The notes: generated by a model not told the origin, from the letters alone. Counted from the stretch's first letter, positions 44,400-55,150 are shown. The stretch is DNA of 64,000 bases from Marinospirillum alkaliphilum DSM 21637 (GCF_900119735.1 NZ_FPJW01000004.1:62001-126000), one strand, 5' to 3'. Numbers and translations are program-made.

Positions 44400-46994
44400 A
44401 GCATCCATTTCTGGGTCGTGGCTGATCAGCTGCGGCCCGGGCCTGCCGACAAAATAACCCTGCGCATAATCCACACCCAGCTCACGCACGGCCCGTAACA
44501 CCGCCTCATCTTCCACATATTCAGCAATGGTTTTCATCCCCAGACTTTGTGCCAGGGTGACAATACTCTTCACAAAGGCCATGTATTTTTCATCCACCAG
44601 CATGTTGCGGATGAACTCACCTTCGATCTTGATGACATCAATCGGGAAATGTTTGATGTAGTGGTAGGACGAAAAGCCTGAACCAAAATCATCAATGGCA
44701 AAGTTGAAACCTTCCATTTTCAGATCCAGTACAAACTTTTCCAGCAACGCCATGTTGCTGACGGTTTCCCGCTCGGTCAGCTCAAACACCACCCGCTCAG
44801 TGGATAGCTGATGCTCCATCGCCAGACGATGCACCTTGGCAATGAACTCTCCGATGATCAGTGAGCGGGGCGACAGGTTGATAAACAGCTGTCCCTGATA
44901 CCCCTGCCGTTGTACCTGATCAAAAGCCTTTTCGATCAGTTGGTAATCCATTTTATGAACCACACCAATGGTTTCTGCGACATCAATAAACTCAAAAGCA
45001 GACACCACCTTGTCAGCCAGTTGAATACGCATCAACAGCTCGTGGATCACAATATTGCCATTTTTCAGGTCAATAATAGGCTGGAAATAGGGGACAATTC
45101 TTCGCTCATCCAAAGCACTGAGAATCAGCTGACTTTTTTCACCCACCTCTTTGAATACTTCGGCCACTTCATCTTCAGCCGGGAAGGCAATGGCATTTTT
45201 CCCACTCCGCTTGGCCTTGTACATCATGTTGTCGGCCATCACAAACAGGTCAGTCGGGTTTTTGCCATGTTGTGGATAAACAGCTATGCCGATGGAGCTG
45301 GTGGCCCTTACGTTATTGCCATCCGGCGTGGTCAGCACCAGTTTTTCCAGGTGCTGCATGATGCGCTGAGACACACTGTGTGCCTGCTCTTCCCCTGCAT
45401 CCGGCAGAATGATGGTGAACTCATCACCACCGTAGCGTGCCAGACAGTCACCGGGGCGTACCGACTCTTCCAGCACCTGGGCAAAAGCCTGCAGGAACTG
45501 GTCACCAAAACTGTGGCCATAACGGTCATTAACCGTCTTGAAGTTGTCCAGATCCAGCATCAAAAGTGCAAAGCCAACATTATGCCGATCAGAGCGGCCA
45601 ATCTCATAACCCAGCAGTTCCTTGAACATCCGCTGGTTGTAAAGGCTGGTCAGTGGGTCACGAGTGGCGTAATACTCCAGGTCCCGGGTGTACTTGTAGA
45701 TGGCTTTAACCGAACCCACCAGGTTCAGCAGGGTCGTGAGGATACTGCCAATCACCATATGACGAATCGGATCACGGGCCATTTCCGATTGCACCCCAAT
45801 GCCCACCACGCCACCAATCTTGGGTGTTTCCAGTAACAGTGACTTGGTTTGCAGGTCGATGTCCTTCAAGGTCAGTCCTGCACTTGCAAGGTCTTCATCA
45901 CGGGTAGGATCAGCCACATGATGCACAATATTCAGAATGGGCACCCCTTGATGGAAGTGTGGATGTTTGGATAGTTGTGCCGTCACGACTGCTTCAAACA
46001 TCTGGCGGGTGGCCTCCGGCACGTTGTAGCGCCAGAAGATTTCCAGCTCATAACCCTCATCCTCAACCTGGAACACCGTAACCAGTGAGTGAGCAACCAG
46101 GATGGTGTTGATGTCGATCAACAGGTCTTTAATGAATTCACGCCAGTCACGCACAATATCCGAGGTGATGATGAATTTACCCAGCAGGCGGATTTCAAAC
46201 TCCAGAATGTCCTTGTCCACAGCCACATCTTTAAGCTGTTCCACCAGCAGGTTCACACTTTGAAAGGCATCATTCAGTTCATGGAAATGAAAGTCGTCCT
46301 TGCTAATGTCCAGCTGACGGAAATCCTTGACCGAGTTGACCTGTTCCAACCGGCCTTTAAAACCATCGGTGGAGGCCTGAATACGACGCGCTACATGCCG
46401 GGTCAAAAACACCGCCAGCAAGAGGATCAGCACACCAAAGCCAAGGAACATGGCGATATTGTTGCGGCGCACTTCAGCACTGATCGGTCGCATGTCCTGG
46501 CGAATATCAATCACACCCAGCACATCACCCACCTGCACATTCATGTGACAGGACAGGCATTCAGCACGTGCCTGCATCGGGAATACCCGACGCAGCATGC
46601 CATTGGTTTCTTTTAATAAATCTTCCCCGCTGGCAAATACCTGCAGAATATCCGCATCCTTTTGCGGCTGATCAATGCTGCCAAACAGCGCCTCAACCAG
46701 CTCACCCCGGTAAATCTCGACCTCAAAGGGGCTGGATTCAAAAGAGCTGCGTGTGGCATCCAGAAAATCCTCCAACTGCTGACGGGTCCAGCCCATCCGC
46801 ATGACCTGGAACATCGAGTTGAAGGTTTGTTGCGCAATGCTGCTGGAAGTCTGCTCGGCCTGACGCGCAATGATGTTTTCATAGAGGATCGAAGCCACCA
46901 GCGTGACACCAAAAAATACCGCCAGGGTAACTGCCAGAATTGATGAAAAAACAAACCCCCGAAGGGTTTTTAATACACTTTTGAGTCTGTCCAC
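44367..46994 (-). CDS. Membrane GGDEF-EAL protein with periplasmic c-type haem motif
   Basis: 875 residues. A membrane helix (about 18-38), a periplasmic sensor (40-178) with CLSCH at 146-150, a c-type haem-binding CxxCH, a second helix (about 180-200) and HAMP, then a ~200-residue GAF-like region, GGDEF (about 460-620) and EAL (about 625-870). GGDEF has the intact YGGDEF and an upstream RPGD inhibition site. The EAL motif is ELL, but the acidic pair (FAIDDFGSG), KIEG and AEYVE metal ligands are kept, so phosphodiesterase activity is possible. The sensor looks like the DUF3365/Tll0287 haem family and should respond to redox state or a gas ligand. Confidence 0.92.
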   Translation of the reverse strand: MDRLKSVLKTLRGFVFSSILAVTLAVFFGVTLVASILYENIIARQAEQTSSSIAQQTFNSMFQVMRMGWTRQQLEDFLDATRSSFESSPFEVEIYRGELVEALFGSIDQPQKDADILQVFASGEDLLKETNGMLRRVFPMQARAECLSCHMNVQVGDVLGVIDIRQDMRPISAEVRRNNIAMFLGFGVLILLLAVFLTRHVARRIQASTDGFKGRLEQVNSVKDFRQLDISKDDFHFHELNDAFQSVNLLVEQLKDVAVDKDILEFEIRLLGKFIITSDIVRDWREFIKDLLIDINTILVAHSLVTVFQVEDEGYELEIFWRYNVPEATRQMFEAVVTAQLSKHPHFHQGVPILNIVHHVADPTRDEDLASAGLTLKDIDLQTKSLLLETPKIGGVVGIGVQSEMARDPIRHMVIGSILTTLLNLVGSVKAIYKYTRDLEYYATRDPLTSLYNQRMFKELLGYEIGRSDRHNVGFALLMLDLDNFKTVNDRYGHSFGDQFLQAFAQVLEESVRPGDCLARYGGDEFTIILPDAGEEQAHSVSQRIMQHLEKLVLTTPDGNNVRATSSIGIAVYPQHGKNPTDLFVMADNMMYKAKRSGKNAIAFPAEDEVAEVFKEVGEKSQLILSALDERRIVPYFQPIIDLKNGNIVIHELLMRIQLADKVVSAFEFIDVAETIGVVHKMDYQLIEKAFDQVQRQGYQGQLFINLSPRSLIIGEFIAKVHRLAMEHQLSTERVVFELTERETVSNMALLEKFVLDLKMEGFNFAIDDFGSGFSSYHYIKHFPIDVIKIEGEFIRNMLVDEKYMAFVKSIVTLAQSLGMKTIAEYVEDEAVLRAVRELGVDYAQGYFVGRPGPQLISHDPEMDALFAQLVQDGQ

Positions 46995-47070
46995 TTTATC
47001 AGTTCATCCGGTATTTGATGGCAGCCACTATACCAGCCGTACAACAAAACAACAGAAGTCGGGGCAAGGT

Positions 47071-48564
47071 TCAGAGCGGCAGTTTACGGTATCCCAGTGC
47101 CTCTAGCAGGTGTCTGCGTTCAATATGCTGATCTCCGTCAAGATCTGCCAAAGTTCGAGCCACACGCAGGGTACGATGTGCAGCCCTGGCAGAATGGCCT
47201 TGCTGCTGCATGGCACGCGCCATGAGCTGCTGCAGATCGCCCGAAAGCGGTGCATGCTGCTCCAGCTCATTGGCTGACAAAAGTGCATTCACCTTACCTG
47301 CCCGCTTTAATTGCAAGTCTCGCGCTTTAGCCACTCGCTCTCGCACCGCATTGGTGCACTCGCCATCCGGTGCCTGCCAGAGTAACTCTGGATCCAGCGG
47401 TGGTACATTCAGCTGCAAATCAATGCGATCCAGCAAGGGACCTGAAAGGCGTGATTGATAACGGTTGATCTGGCCAGGCGTGCAGCTGCAATCCTTGCGC
47501 GGGTCACCCAGATGACCACAGGGACAGGGATTCATGGCTGCCACCAACAGGAAGCGTGCAGGGTAGCTGGCGCGCCGGGCAGCCCGGGCCAGATGGATCT
47601 CGCCAGATTCCAGCGGTTCTCTCAATACTTCCAGCACCTGCCGACCAAACTCAGGCAACTCATCCAGAAACAACACACCAGCATGCGCCAGGGAGATTTC
47701 ACCAGGGCGCGGATTACTGCCACCCCCCACCAAAGCCACGGCAGATGCAGTGTGGTGCGGCGCACGAAAAGGCCGCTGTTTCCACTGTGCAGGATCAAAA
47801 CCGCCACTGATCGATTGAACGGCTGCCACCTGTAATGCTTCCTGTTCGTCCGGTTCCGGTAATAAGCCGGGTAAGCAGCGTGACAACAGGGTTTTGCCAC
47901 TTCCCGGCGGACCGCACAACAGCAGGTTATGCTGGCCCGCAGCAGCAACGGTTAATGCACGCCTGGCAGCAGGCTGGCCGCGTACATCACGTAAATCAGG
48001 AAGGTCTGGCGGGGCTGCGACCGGTGTTTGAGGGCCAGCCTTCAGCAACGCTTGCTGACCTTGTAATGCTGCCGTCAGCTGTAACAAATGCTCCGCACCG
48101 CTTGAGTGCAAACCGGCAATCAGCCCAGCCTCTGGCAGATCCACAGCTGGCAGGATCAACTCACGATCACCAGCCATCATTGCCAGTGCGGTAGGTAATA
48201 CACCTCGCACACTGCGCAACTCACCATTTAATGCCAGCTCACCAATAAATTCCCGCCTCTCTAAACAAGCAGCAGGCAGCTGGCCAGAAGCCACCAGGAT
48301 GCCAAGGGCAATCGGCAGGTCATAACGCCCGCCTTCCTTGGGAAGGTCTGCAGGTGACAGGTTGACGGTGATGCGACGGGAAGGAAATTCAAAACCGGCG
48401 GTCAACAGGGCGCTGCGCACCCGATCACGGCTTTCACGTACGGCTGTTTCTGGTAAACCCACCAGATTAAACGCTGGCAGGCCATTGGCCAGGTGCACCT
48501 CCACTCTGACTTCCGGTGCTTCCAACCCCAAGAGTGCACGGCTCTGAACCAGTGCCAGTGACAT
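47071..48564 (-). CDS. comM: ComM/YifB-type AAA ATPase (Mg-chelatase-like)
   Basis: 497 residues with AAGGAGG before the ATG. N-terminal Lon-like domain (GLEAPEVRVEVHLANGLPAFNLVGLP), Walker A LLCGPPGSGKTLLSR near 216, Walker B GVLFLDELPEF, and a zinc-like CPCGHLGDPRKDCSC cluster. ComM is a hexameric helicase that helps integrate transformed DNA by branch migration. Next gene on the same strand upstream is ubiK, 65 nt away. Confidence 0.97.
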   Translation of the reverse strand: MSLALVQSRALLGLEAPEVRVEVHLANGLPAFNLVGLPETAVRESRDRVRSALLTAGFEFPSRRITVNLSPADLPKEGGRYDLPIALGILVASGQLPAACLERREFIGELALNGELRSVRGVLPTALAMMAGDRELILPAVDLPEAGLIAGLHSSGAEHLLQLTAALQGQQALLKAGPQTPVAAPPDLPDLRDVRGQPAARRALTVAAAGQHNLLLCGPPGSGKTLLSRCLPGLLPEPDEQEALQVAAVQSISGGFDPAQWKQRPFRAPHHTASAVALVGGGSNPRPGEISLAHAGVLFLDELPEFGRQVLEVLREPLESGEIHLARAARRASYPARFLLVAAMNPCPCGHLGDPRKDCSCTPGQINRYQSRLSGPLLDRIDLQLNVPPLDPELLWQAPDGECTNAVRERVAKARDLQLKRAGKVNALLSANELEQHAPLSGDLQQLMARAMQQQGHSARAAHRTLRVARTLADLDGDQHIERRHLLEALGYRKLPL

Positions 48565-48629
48565 AACAACCTCCTTGTTGGTTTGCTGTCCTTATCGATT
48601 ACTCCGATGGCTTTATTGCTCCGATCGCT

Positions 48630-48875
48630 TTATTTCTGCGATCCCGGGCCCCGCTCCAGTGCCTCCACCCGACGCGCCAGCTCATCAAGCTTCTGGCGAG
48701 TACGCTGATGGATTTCCAACAGCCTCTCATAATCGTCACGCGTGATCAGATCCAGCTTGGCTACAGCTTCTCGCACCATGCCTTTCAACAACGATGCACC
48801 CGGGGGTTGCGGCATGGCCGACAAGCGCCCGGACAGGTCTTCGGAAATTTTCTGCAATTGTTCAGCATTAATCAT
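48630..48875 (-). CDS. ubiK: Ubiquinone biosynthesis accessory factor UbiK
   Basis: 81 residues from the ATG at 48875 with GGAGG nine bases upstream. MINAEQLQKISEDLSGR, then KGMVREAVAKLDLITRDDYE and a C-terminal coiled coil match UbiK/YqiC, a membrane-associated trimeric helper of the Ubi complex. The divergent region to glnK (272 nt) holds the sigma-54 promoter. Confidence 0.93.
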   Translation of the reverse strand: MINAEQLQKISEDLSGRLSAMPQPPGASLLKGMVREAVAKLDLITRDDYERLLEIHQRTRQKLDELARRVEALERGPGSQK

Positions 48876-48934
48876 GGTGATGTCCTCCGGCGACAGCTTA
48901 ACACAGGCACTCACCCCGCCAAGCAGGCATTTAC

Positions 48935-48971
48935 GCACCAAAATGGAACTATAACAGCTTCATACTGGTGC
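48935..48971. promoter_or_regulatory. Possible NtrC sites upstream of glnK
   Basis: GCACCAAAATGGAAC (48935-48949) matches most of the NtrC consensus GCACCAAAATGGTGC, and GCTTCATACTGGTGC (48957-48971) has a good right half GGTGC. They are 22 bp apart (two helical turns) and about 90-125 bp upstream of the sigma-54 promoter, a normal enhancer distance. Confidence 0.5.
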
Positions 48972-49058
48972 TCTTTAGCCTTCGCAATTGCAACTGCAGC
49001 CACTCAAAAAATCCACAAAAGCACCCAACCCAATGATTTAAAAGCATTTGGTAACTTG

Positions 49059-49074
49059 TGGCACACACACTGCT
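49059..49074 (+). promoter_or_regulatory. Sigma-54 promoter of glnK-amtB
   Basis: TGGCACACACACTGCT has the GG-N10-GC spacing and differs from consensus at one conserved position (CTGC for TTGC). Start site expected near 49085, giving a ~63-nt leader before the glnK ATG. Sigma-54/NtrC control of glnK-amtB is well known. Confidence 0.78.
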
Positions 49075-49135
49075 TTGGGCTGAGTGTGAAAGTTTTACGG
49101 CGTGGCATACCGCTGCGTCACCGAGAAACGGCTGA

Positions 49136-49486
<351 letters not shown>

Positions 49487-49509
49487 TTGACGGACTGACT
49501 GAGGATTAA

Positions 49510-50763
49510 ATGATGGAAGATCTCGTTCATCTTGCGTATGCAATAGACACCTTTTATTTCCTGATCTGTGGTGTGCTGGTCATGTGGATGGCCGCTGGCT
49601 TCTCCATGCTGGAAGCCGGTCTGGTTCGCTCCAAGAACACCACTGAAATTCTGACCAAGAACATTGCACTGTTTGCCATTGCTTGCACCATGTACCTGTT
49701 CCTGGGCTACTACATCATGTACTCCAGCCCTGAAGGTGGCATTCTGCCCAGCCTGGGTTTCCTGATTGGTGAAGAAAACACCCTGGATGCAGCCCTGTCT
49801 GGTGATGAAGATGCACCTTACTACTCCATGCGTTCTGACTTCTTCTTCCAGGTGGTGTTTGTGGCAACAGCCATGTCCATCGTTTCTGGTGCAGTTGCCG
49901 AGCGTATGAAGCTGTGGGCTTTCCTGGCCTTTGCCGTAGTACTGACTGGTGTGATCTATCCTGTGTCCGGCTTCTGGACCTGGGGTGGCGGCTGGCTGGA
50001 CGCAGCAGGTTTCTCCGACTTTGCCGGTTCCGGTATTGTTCACATGGCTGGTGCTTCCGCTGCTCTGGCTGGTGTGCTGGTACTGGGTGCCCGTAAAGGC
50101 AAATATGGCCCGAATGGTGAAGTTTATGCCATCCCCGGTGCCAACATGCCGCTGGCTACCCTGGGTACCTTCATCCTGTGGATGGGCTGGTTCGGTTTCA
50201 ACGGTGGTTCCGAGCTGAAGATGTCTGACTTCGACTCTGCCAATAACGTTGCCCAGGTTTTCGTAAACACCAATGCTGCCGCTGCCGGTGGTGTGATTGC
50301 TGCAATGATTGTTGCCAAGCTGCTGTTCAAGAAAGCGGATCTGACCATGATCCTGAACGGTGCCCTGGCTGGTCTGGTTGCCATTACTGCCGAGCCGCTG
50401 GCGCCTAGCGCTCAGGGTGCTGCGCTGATCGGTGCTGTGGGTGGTGTGATTGTGGTCTTCTCCATCATCCTGCTGGACAAACTGCGCATTGATGACCCGG
50501 TTGGCGCCATCTCTGTACATGGTGTGGTTGGTATCTGGGGCGTGCTGGCTGTTCCGCTCACCAACGCTGATGCCACCTTCGGTGCCCAGATCCTCGGTAT
50601 TGTCGGTATCTTTGTATGGGTCTTTGCAGCCAGCCTGATCGTTTGGCTGATCATCAAAGCCATCATGGGTGTCCGCGTCAGCGAGGAAGAAGAGTACGCC
50701 GGTGTGGATCTGACCGAATGCGGTATGGAAGCCTACCCGGAATTTACCAAATCATCCAAATAA
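49510..50763 (+). CDS. amtB: Ammonium transporter AmtB
   Basis: 417 residues with 11 expected membrane segments. The twin pore histidines are recognisable in GIVHMAGASAALAG and HGVVGIWG, and the N-terminus MEAGLVRSKN is typical of the Amt family. It imports ammonium and is gated by GlnK. The membrane-distal C-terminus contains the GVRVSEEEEYAGVDLTECG segment that couples GlnK binding. Followed by a strong terminator. Confidence 0.97.
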   Translation: MMEDLVHLAYAIDTFYFLICGVLVMWMAAGFSMLEAGLVRSKNTTEILTKNIALFAIACTMYLFLGYYIMYSSPEGGILPSLGFLIGEENTLDAALSGDEDAPYYSMRSDFFFQVVFVATAMSIVSGAVAERMKLWAFLAFAVVLTGVIYPVSGFWTWGGGWLDAAGFSDFAGSGIVHMAGASAALAGVLVLGARKGKYGPNGEVYAIPGANMPLATLGTFILWMGWFGFNGGSELKMSDFDSANNVAQVFVNTNAAAAGGVIAAMIVAKLLFKKADLTMILNGALAGLVAITAEPLAPSAQGAALIGAVGGVIVVFSIILLDKLRIDDPVGAISVHGVVGIWGVLAVPLTNADATFGAQILGIVGIFVWVFAASLIVWLIIKAIMGVRVSEEEEYAGVDLTECGMEAYPEFTKSSK

Positions 50764-50801
50764 GGTGTTGATTGACACTTGACTGGTGAGCATGGAAGTT
50801 T

Positions 50802-50826
50802 GGGCGCCCTCGGGCGCCCTTTTTTT
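50802..50826 (+). terminator. Terminator after amtB
   Basis: GGGCGCCC twice (50802-50809 and 50812-50819) around TC forms a perfect 8-bp stem, followed by seven Ts. Confidence 0.95.
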
Positions 50827-50904
50827 ATCCGGGTTTTTGGTGATTTGTTGCATAAGGCTTTATGCTAAAGGGCAAGGTAACCTTTCTCCCTGACGCTATT
50901 CTGA

Positions 50905-51252
<348 letters not shown>

Positions 51253-51275
51253 TTCAGTCTGAACAGGAGCAGCGG

Positions 51276-53177
51276 GTGAACCAAGCTATCCGATACGACG
51301 CCAACAAGGTTTACAACATCCAGCACTGGGGCAGTGGCTATTTTTTTGCCAATCCAGCCGGCCGGATTGAAGTCCAACCCTCCTCAGACCGTCCGGCACG
51401 CCTGAACCTGACTGACCTGGTCAGCCAGCTGCGTGAAGCAGGTGTCACCCTACCGGTGTTGGTGCGTTTTCCCGATATCCTGCAAGACCGGGTCAATCGG
51501 CTTTGTGCTGCCTTCGACCGAGCCATTGAAAACCATGATTATCAGGGTGGTTACACTGCGGTTTACCCGATCAAGGTGAATCAGCAGCGGCGGGTGGTGG
51601 AAGAGCTGCTGGAAAGTCAGGCACGTGTTGATGCTCGTGTTGGTCTCGAAGCCGGTAGTAAACCTGAATTACTGGCTGTACTGGCACTGGCTGGCACCAA
51701 ACCCACCACACTGGTCTGTAATGGCTACAAGGATCGGGAATACCTGCGCCTGGCCCTGATGGGTGAGCGCTTGGGCCACAAGGTTTACATTGTGGTGGAA
51801 AAACCCTCGGAAGCGGCATTGGCACTGGAAGAAGGTCGTCAGCTGGGAATCCGGCCACGTCTGGGCGTGCGAGCCAGACTATCATCCATCGGCAAGGGCC
51901 ACTGGCAGGATAGTGGCGGTGAAAAGTCCAAGTTCGGCTTGGCTGCCAGCCAGTTGCTGGCCATGGTCGAACAACTGCGCCAGGCGGATGCGCTGGACTG
52001 CCTGCAACTACTGCACTTTCACCTCGGCTCACAGATTGCCAATATCCGTGACATTCAGCGTGGACTGAAAGAATGCGGTCGCTTTTACCAGGAGTTGCTG
52101 GCTCAAGGTGCACCGGTTCAGGTGGTGGATGTTGGTGGTGGTCTGGGCATAGATTATGACGGCACCCGCTCGCGCAACGTCTGCTCCATCAACTACTCCA
52201 TGGCTGAATACGCCAACAACGTGGTGCATGCCCTGCATCAGGTCTGTGAGGCCAACGACCTGCCGCATCCACACCTGATCAGTGAATCGGGGCGCGCCCT
52301 GACTGCTCATCACGCGGTACTGATCACCAACATCATTGATGTTGAGGCGCCGGATCTGACGCCTCCGGCACCTCCGGAGGAAGATGCACCACTGATCCTG
52401 CATGAACTCTGGCGGGTTTATGGTCAGGCCGCTGAAGACATTGATGAGCGTTCGCTGGTAGAAACCTGGCACGATGTGGTCCAGGCACTCTCTGAAGCAC
52501 AGGACATGTACATTCATGGATTACTGGATCTGCCGGGGCGGGCACTGGCTGAGCGCATTTACACCTGTTGTGCGGCTCGCATCCACTTGCAATTGAATCT
52601 ATCCAACCGGGTGCACCGGGAAATCCATGATGAGCTGAATGAAAAACTGGCCGACAAGCTGTTTGTTAATTTTTCACTGTTCCAGTCTTTGCCGGACACC
52701 TGGGGCATTCAGCAAGTCTTTCCGGTGCTGCCCCTGTCCGGTCTGGAAACACCGCCAACCCGTCGTGGTGTGATTCAGGACATCACCTGTGACTCGGATG
52801 GCCGCATTGATGAATATGTGGATGCCCAGGGACTGGAAAGCACCCTACCCATTCCAGACTGGGCCGAGCAGGATGAAAAACTGTTGGGCTTTTTCCTGAC
52901 CGGCGCCTACCAGGAAATTCTCGGTGATCTGCACAACCTGTTTGGTGACACCGACTCAGTGGATGTGGTGCTGGATGATCAGGGCCAGGCTGTGCTGGAA
53001 AACCTGATCAAGGGCGACACAGTGGATCGGGTATTGCGTTATGTGAACTTTGATCCCGATCAGCTGCTGGCTTCACTCAAGGATCAGCTGGCTGCCAGTA
53101 ACCTGGATGCCGCTCAGAAACAGCTTTTTCTGCAGCTGTTTGAAGAGGGCCTGAGTGGTTATACCTATCTGGAGTGA
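51276..53177 (+). CDS. speA: Biosynthetic arginine decarboxylase SpeA
   Basis: 633 residues from GTG at 51276, set by AGGAG eight bases upstream; a TTG at 51249 would overlap the PII stop. Fold type III PLP enzyme: YPIKVNQQRRVVEELL carries the PLP lysine, then LQLLHFHLGSQIANI, VVDVGGGLGIDYDGTRS, and SESGRALTAHHAV. It makes agmatine from arginine for putrescine synthesis. Ends 23 bp before a convergent HD-GYP gene. Confidence 0.97.
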   Translation: MNQAIRYDANKVYNIQHWGSGYFFANPAGRIEVQPSSDRPARLNLTDLVSQLREAGVTLPVLVRFPDILQDRVNRLCAAFDRAIENHDYQGGYTAVYPIKVNQQRRVVEELLESQARVDARVGLEAGSKPELLAVLALAGTKPTTLVCNGYKDREYLRLALMGERLGHKVYIVVEKPSEAALALEEGRQLGIRPRLGVRARLSSIGKGHWQDSGGEKSKFGLAASQLLAMVEQLRQADALDCLQLLHFHLGSQIANIRDIQRGLKECGRFYQELLAQGAPVQVVDVGGGLGIDYDGTRSRNVCSINYSMAEYANNVVHALHQVCEANDLPHPHLISESGRALTAHHAVLITNIIDVEAPDLTPPAPPEEDAPLILHELWRVYGQAAEDIDERSLVETWHDVVQALSEAQDMYIHGLLDLPGRALAERIYTCCAARIHLQLNLSNRVHREIHDELNEKLADKLFVNFSLFQSLPDTWGIQQVFPVLPLSGLETPPTRRGVIQDITCDSDGRIDEYVDAQGLESTLPIPDWAEQDEKLLGFFLTGAYQEILGDLHNLFGDTDSVDVVLDDQGQAVLENLIKGDTVDRVLRYVNFDPDQLLASLKDQLAASNLDAAQKQLFLQLFEEGLSGYTYLE

Positions 53178-53200
53178 AGCCGTTATTGGCGTGAGGTCGC

Positions 53201-54343
53201 TCAGGCCTCCACCACATCGGATTGCAGCTGCTCCAGAATAAAGCTAGCCTCAAGGTGATGCTGCACCAGAGCATCCACGCAATCCGGATCCAGGTGAGTG
53301 CCAGCCATATGCTGTAACTCACTGAGCGCCCGTTCTACAGGCCAGGGCTTTTTATAGGGGCGTTCGCTGGTCAGGGCATCAAATACATCCGCTACTGCAA
53401 TAATGCGTGCTTCAATCGGGATGTGCTCGCCTTGCAGACCTTCCGGGTAACCCGTGCCATCCATCTTTTCATGGTGGTACAACACGATGTTTTTTAACAT
53501 CTGCACATCCGGCAGGTACTCCAGGCCATGATTTTCGATCACCCGATCCAGCAGCACGACCCCTTGCAGGGTATGCTGTTTCATCTCACTGAATTCTTCC
53601 GGTGTCAGCTTGCCCTGTTTCAGCAGGATGCGATCAGGTGTGGCCAGCTTGCCCAGATCATGCAAAGGCGCAAACAGCAGCAGGTGCTGCAGTTGCCGGT
53701 CACTGAAACTCCATTTCGGCTCGAGGTGTCTGGCAATCAGCAAAGCATACTGGGCCATCCGCTCCAGATGACCACCCGTTTCCGGATCACGGCCCGCACA
53801 CAGAGACATGGTGGAGCGAACTGCAGCGGTTAAGGTGCGTACCGCAGCATGCTCCTGATGGATCAATTGAGCAATCAGCTGGCTGTACAGCTCCAGCTCA
53901 TTGAGCAGATCACCCTTGAACGTGAATGGACTGTGAGAGTTGAAAAACACAAAACCCAGCAGCTCATCGCTGCACAGCAAGGGTGCAGTGAAACTGGCCC
54001 GCCAGCCCTGCTGCACCAGCTGCAGGGTGTGAGGATTGATGCGCCCCGTCTGACGTGGTGGCACCAGCTCGGTCAGGTCATTAATGACTCGCGGGTGACG
54101 ATTGAGTGCAATCTGGCGCAAAGACCAGGCATCTTTCAGACGAAAATCATAACCAGTGATGGCTTCACTGATATCGCTGGTGGTGAAAAAAGTGCGAACC
54201 TGATCCGTCGTCGGGTGATAAAGCGCCACTGAAAAGCGCTCAACCGTTGAGTGGCGGGTACGCAGCTGCATACCCAGATGCCGAAGCTTCTCCGGCAAGG
54301 AGTGGAAACGATTCAGTTCTCTGACCAGACTGGTGTTTTGCAT
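53201..54343 (-). CDS. GAF-HD-GYP phosphodiesterase, cytoplasmic
   Basis: 380 residues from ATG at 54343 (AAGGAG nine bases upstream). N-terminal GAF-like sensor (about 20-190) with no membrane helix, then a complete HD-GYP domain: GRDPETGGHLERMAQYA, APLHDLGKLATPDRILLK, NIVLYHHEKMDGTGYPEGL and RIIAVADVFDALTSERPYKK. All metal ligands and GYP are present, so cyclic di-GMP hydrolysis is likely. Signal unknown. Confidence 0.93.
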   Translation of the reverse strand: MQNTSLVRELNRFHSLPEKLRHLGMQLRTRHSTVERFSVALYHPTTDQVRTFFTTSDISEAITGYDFRLKDAWSLRQIALNRHPRVINDLTELVPPRQTGRINPHTLQLVQQGWRASFTAPLLCSDELLGFVFFNSHSPFTFKGDLLNELELYSQLIAQLIHQEHAAVRTLTAAVRSTMSLCAGRDPETGGHLERMAQYALLIARHLEPKWSFSDRQLQHLLLFAPLHDLGKLATPDRILLKQGKLTPEEFSEMKQHTLQGVVLLDRVIENHGLEYLPDVQMLKNIVLYHHEKMDGTGYPEGLQGEHIPIEARIIAVADVFDALTSERPYKKPWPVERALSELQHMAGTHLDPDCVDALVQHHLEASFILEQLQSDVVEA

Positions 54344-54466
54344 CGGACCAACTCCTTCAGACCATGACCTCAGACTAGGCCCGTTAATGGCATGTATTCC
54401 ACAGGATTTATGCATCCCTGCCGTAACATTCCGTTAAGAAGAAGTTTTAAGCAATTTTCCTGCCAG

Positions 54467-55138
54467 TCAGATCACTGTCGTTTCAACCTCCAGCAACCCT
54501 TGCAAACTTAACTGCAACTGATCACCGGATGCCAGCACACCTACACCGGCCGGTGTTCCGGTGATCACAACATCGCCGGGTAAAAGCGTGAAGGTTTCGC
54601 TGATGTGGCTTAACAGTTGTGCGATGGGTGTCAGCATCTGTGCAGCACTACCCTGCTGGCGCAGTTCGCCATTGATGGACAGGCTCAGAGCCAGTGCAGA
54701 CCAGTCATCCACCCGGCTTGCCGGAACAAATTCGGACAAAGGGCAGGCACCATCCCAGGCCTTGGCTCTTTCCCAGGGATGGCCCTGTTTTTTCAGCTCC
54801 GATTGCAGGCCTCGCAAGGTCAGGTCCAGCGCCAGCCCGACTCCGGCAAGAGCCTCCATGGCCTGTTCAGCAGCGGCCTGTTGCAATGGCTGTCCGATCA
54901 GCAGGGCAATCTCGGTTTCATAGTGCACTTCACCTCGCCCCTGTGGCAGTTGCAGCGGCTGACCCATCGGCACTGCACAGGTCACCGGTTTGATGAACAA
55001 CAGGGGTTGTTCCGGCACCGGGTTATTCAGCTCGGCAGCATGTTCAGCGTAATTGCGGCCAACACAAACAATTTTGCCCAGTGAATGCGCCCAGTTCTGG
55101 CCCTGCAGGGTGGGTACAAAAGCCCGAGTTGAAATCAT
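54467..55138 (-). CDS. Fumarylacetoacetate hydrolase-family protein
   Basis: 223 residues from the ATG at 55138 (GGAG seven bases upstream; the in-frame GTG at 55150 is less likely). FAH fold: KIVCVGRNYAEHAAELNN, metal ligands in VHYETEIALLIG (E-x-E), DLTLRGLQSELK and the C-terminal DVVITGTPAGVG. Likely an acylpyruvate hydrolase or oxaloacetate decarboxylase/tautomerase; the exact reaction is uncertain. It follows pyrC' by 12 nt on the same strand. Confidence 0.88.
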   Translation of the reverse strand: MISTRAFVPTLQGQNWAHSLGKIVCVGRNYAEHAAELNNPVPEQPLLFIKPVTCAVPMGQPLQLPQGRGEVHYETEIALLIGQPLQQAAAEQAMEALAGVGLALDLTLRGLQSELKKQGHPWERAKAWDGACPLSEFVPASRVDDWSALALSLSINGELRQQGSAAQMLTPIAQLLSHISETFTLLPGDVVITGTPAGVGVLASGDQLQLSLQGLLEVETTVI

Positions 55139-55150
55139 TGGATGCTCCAC

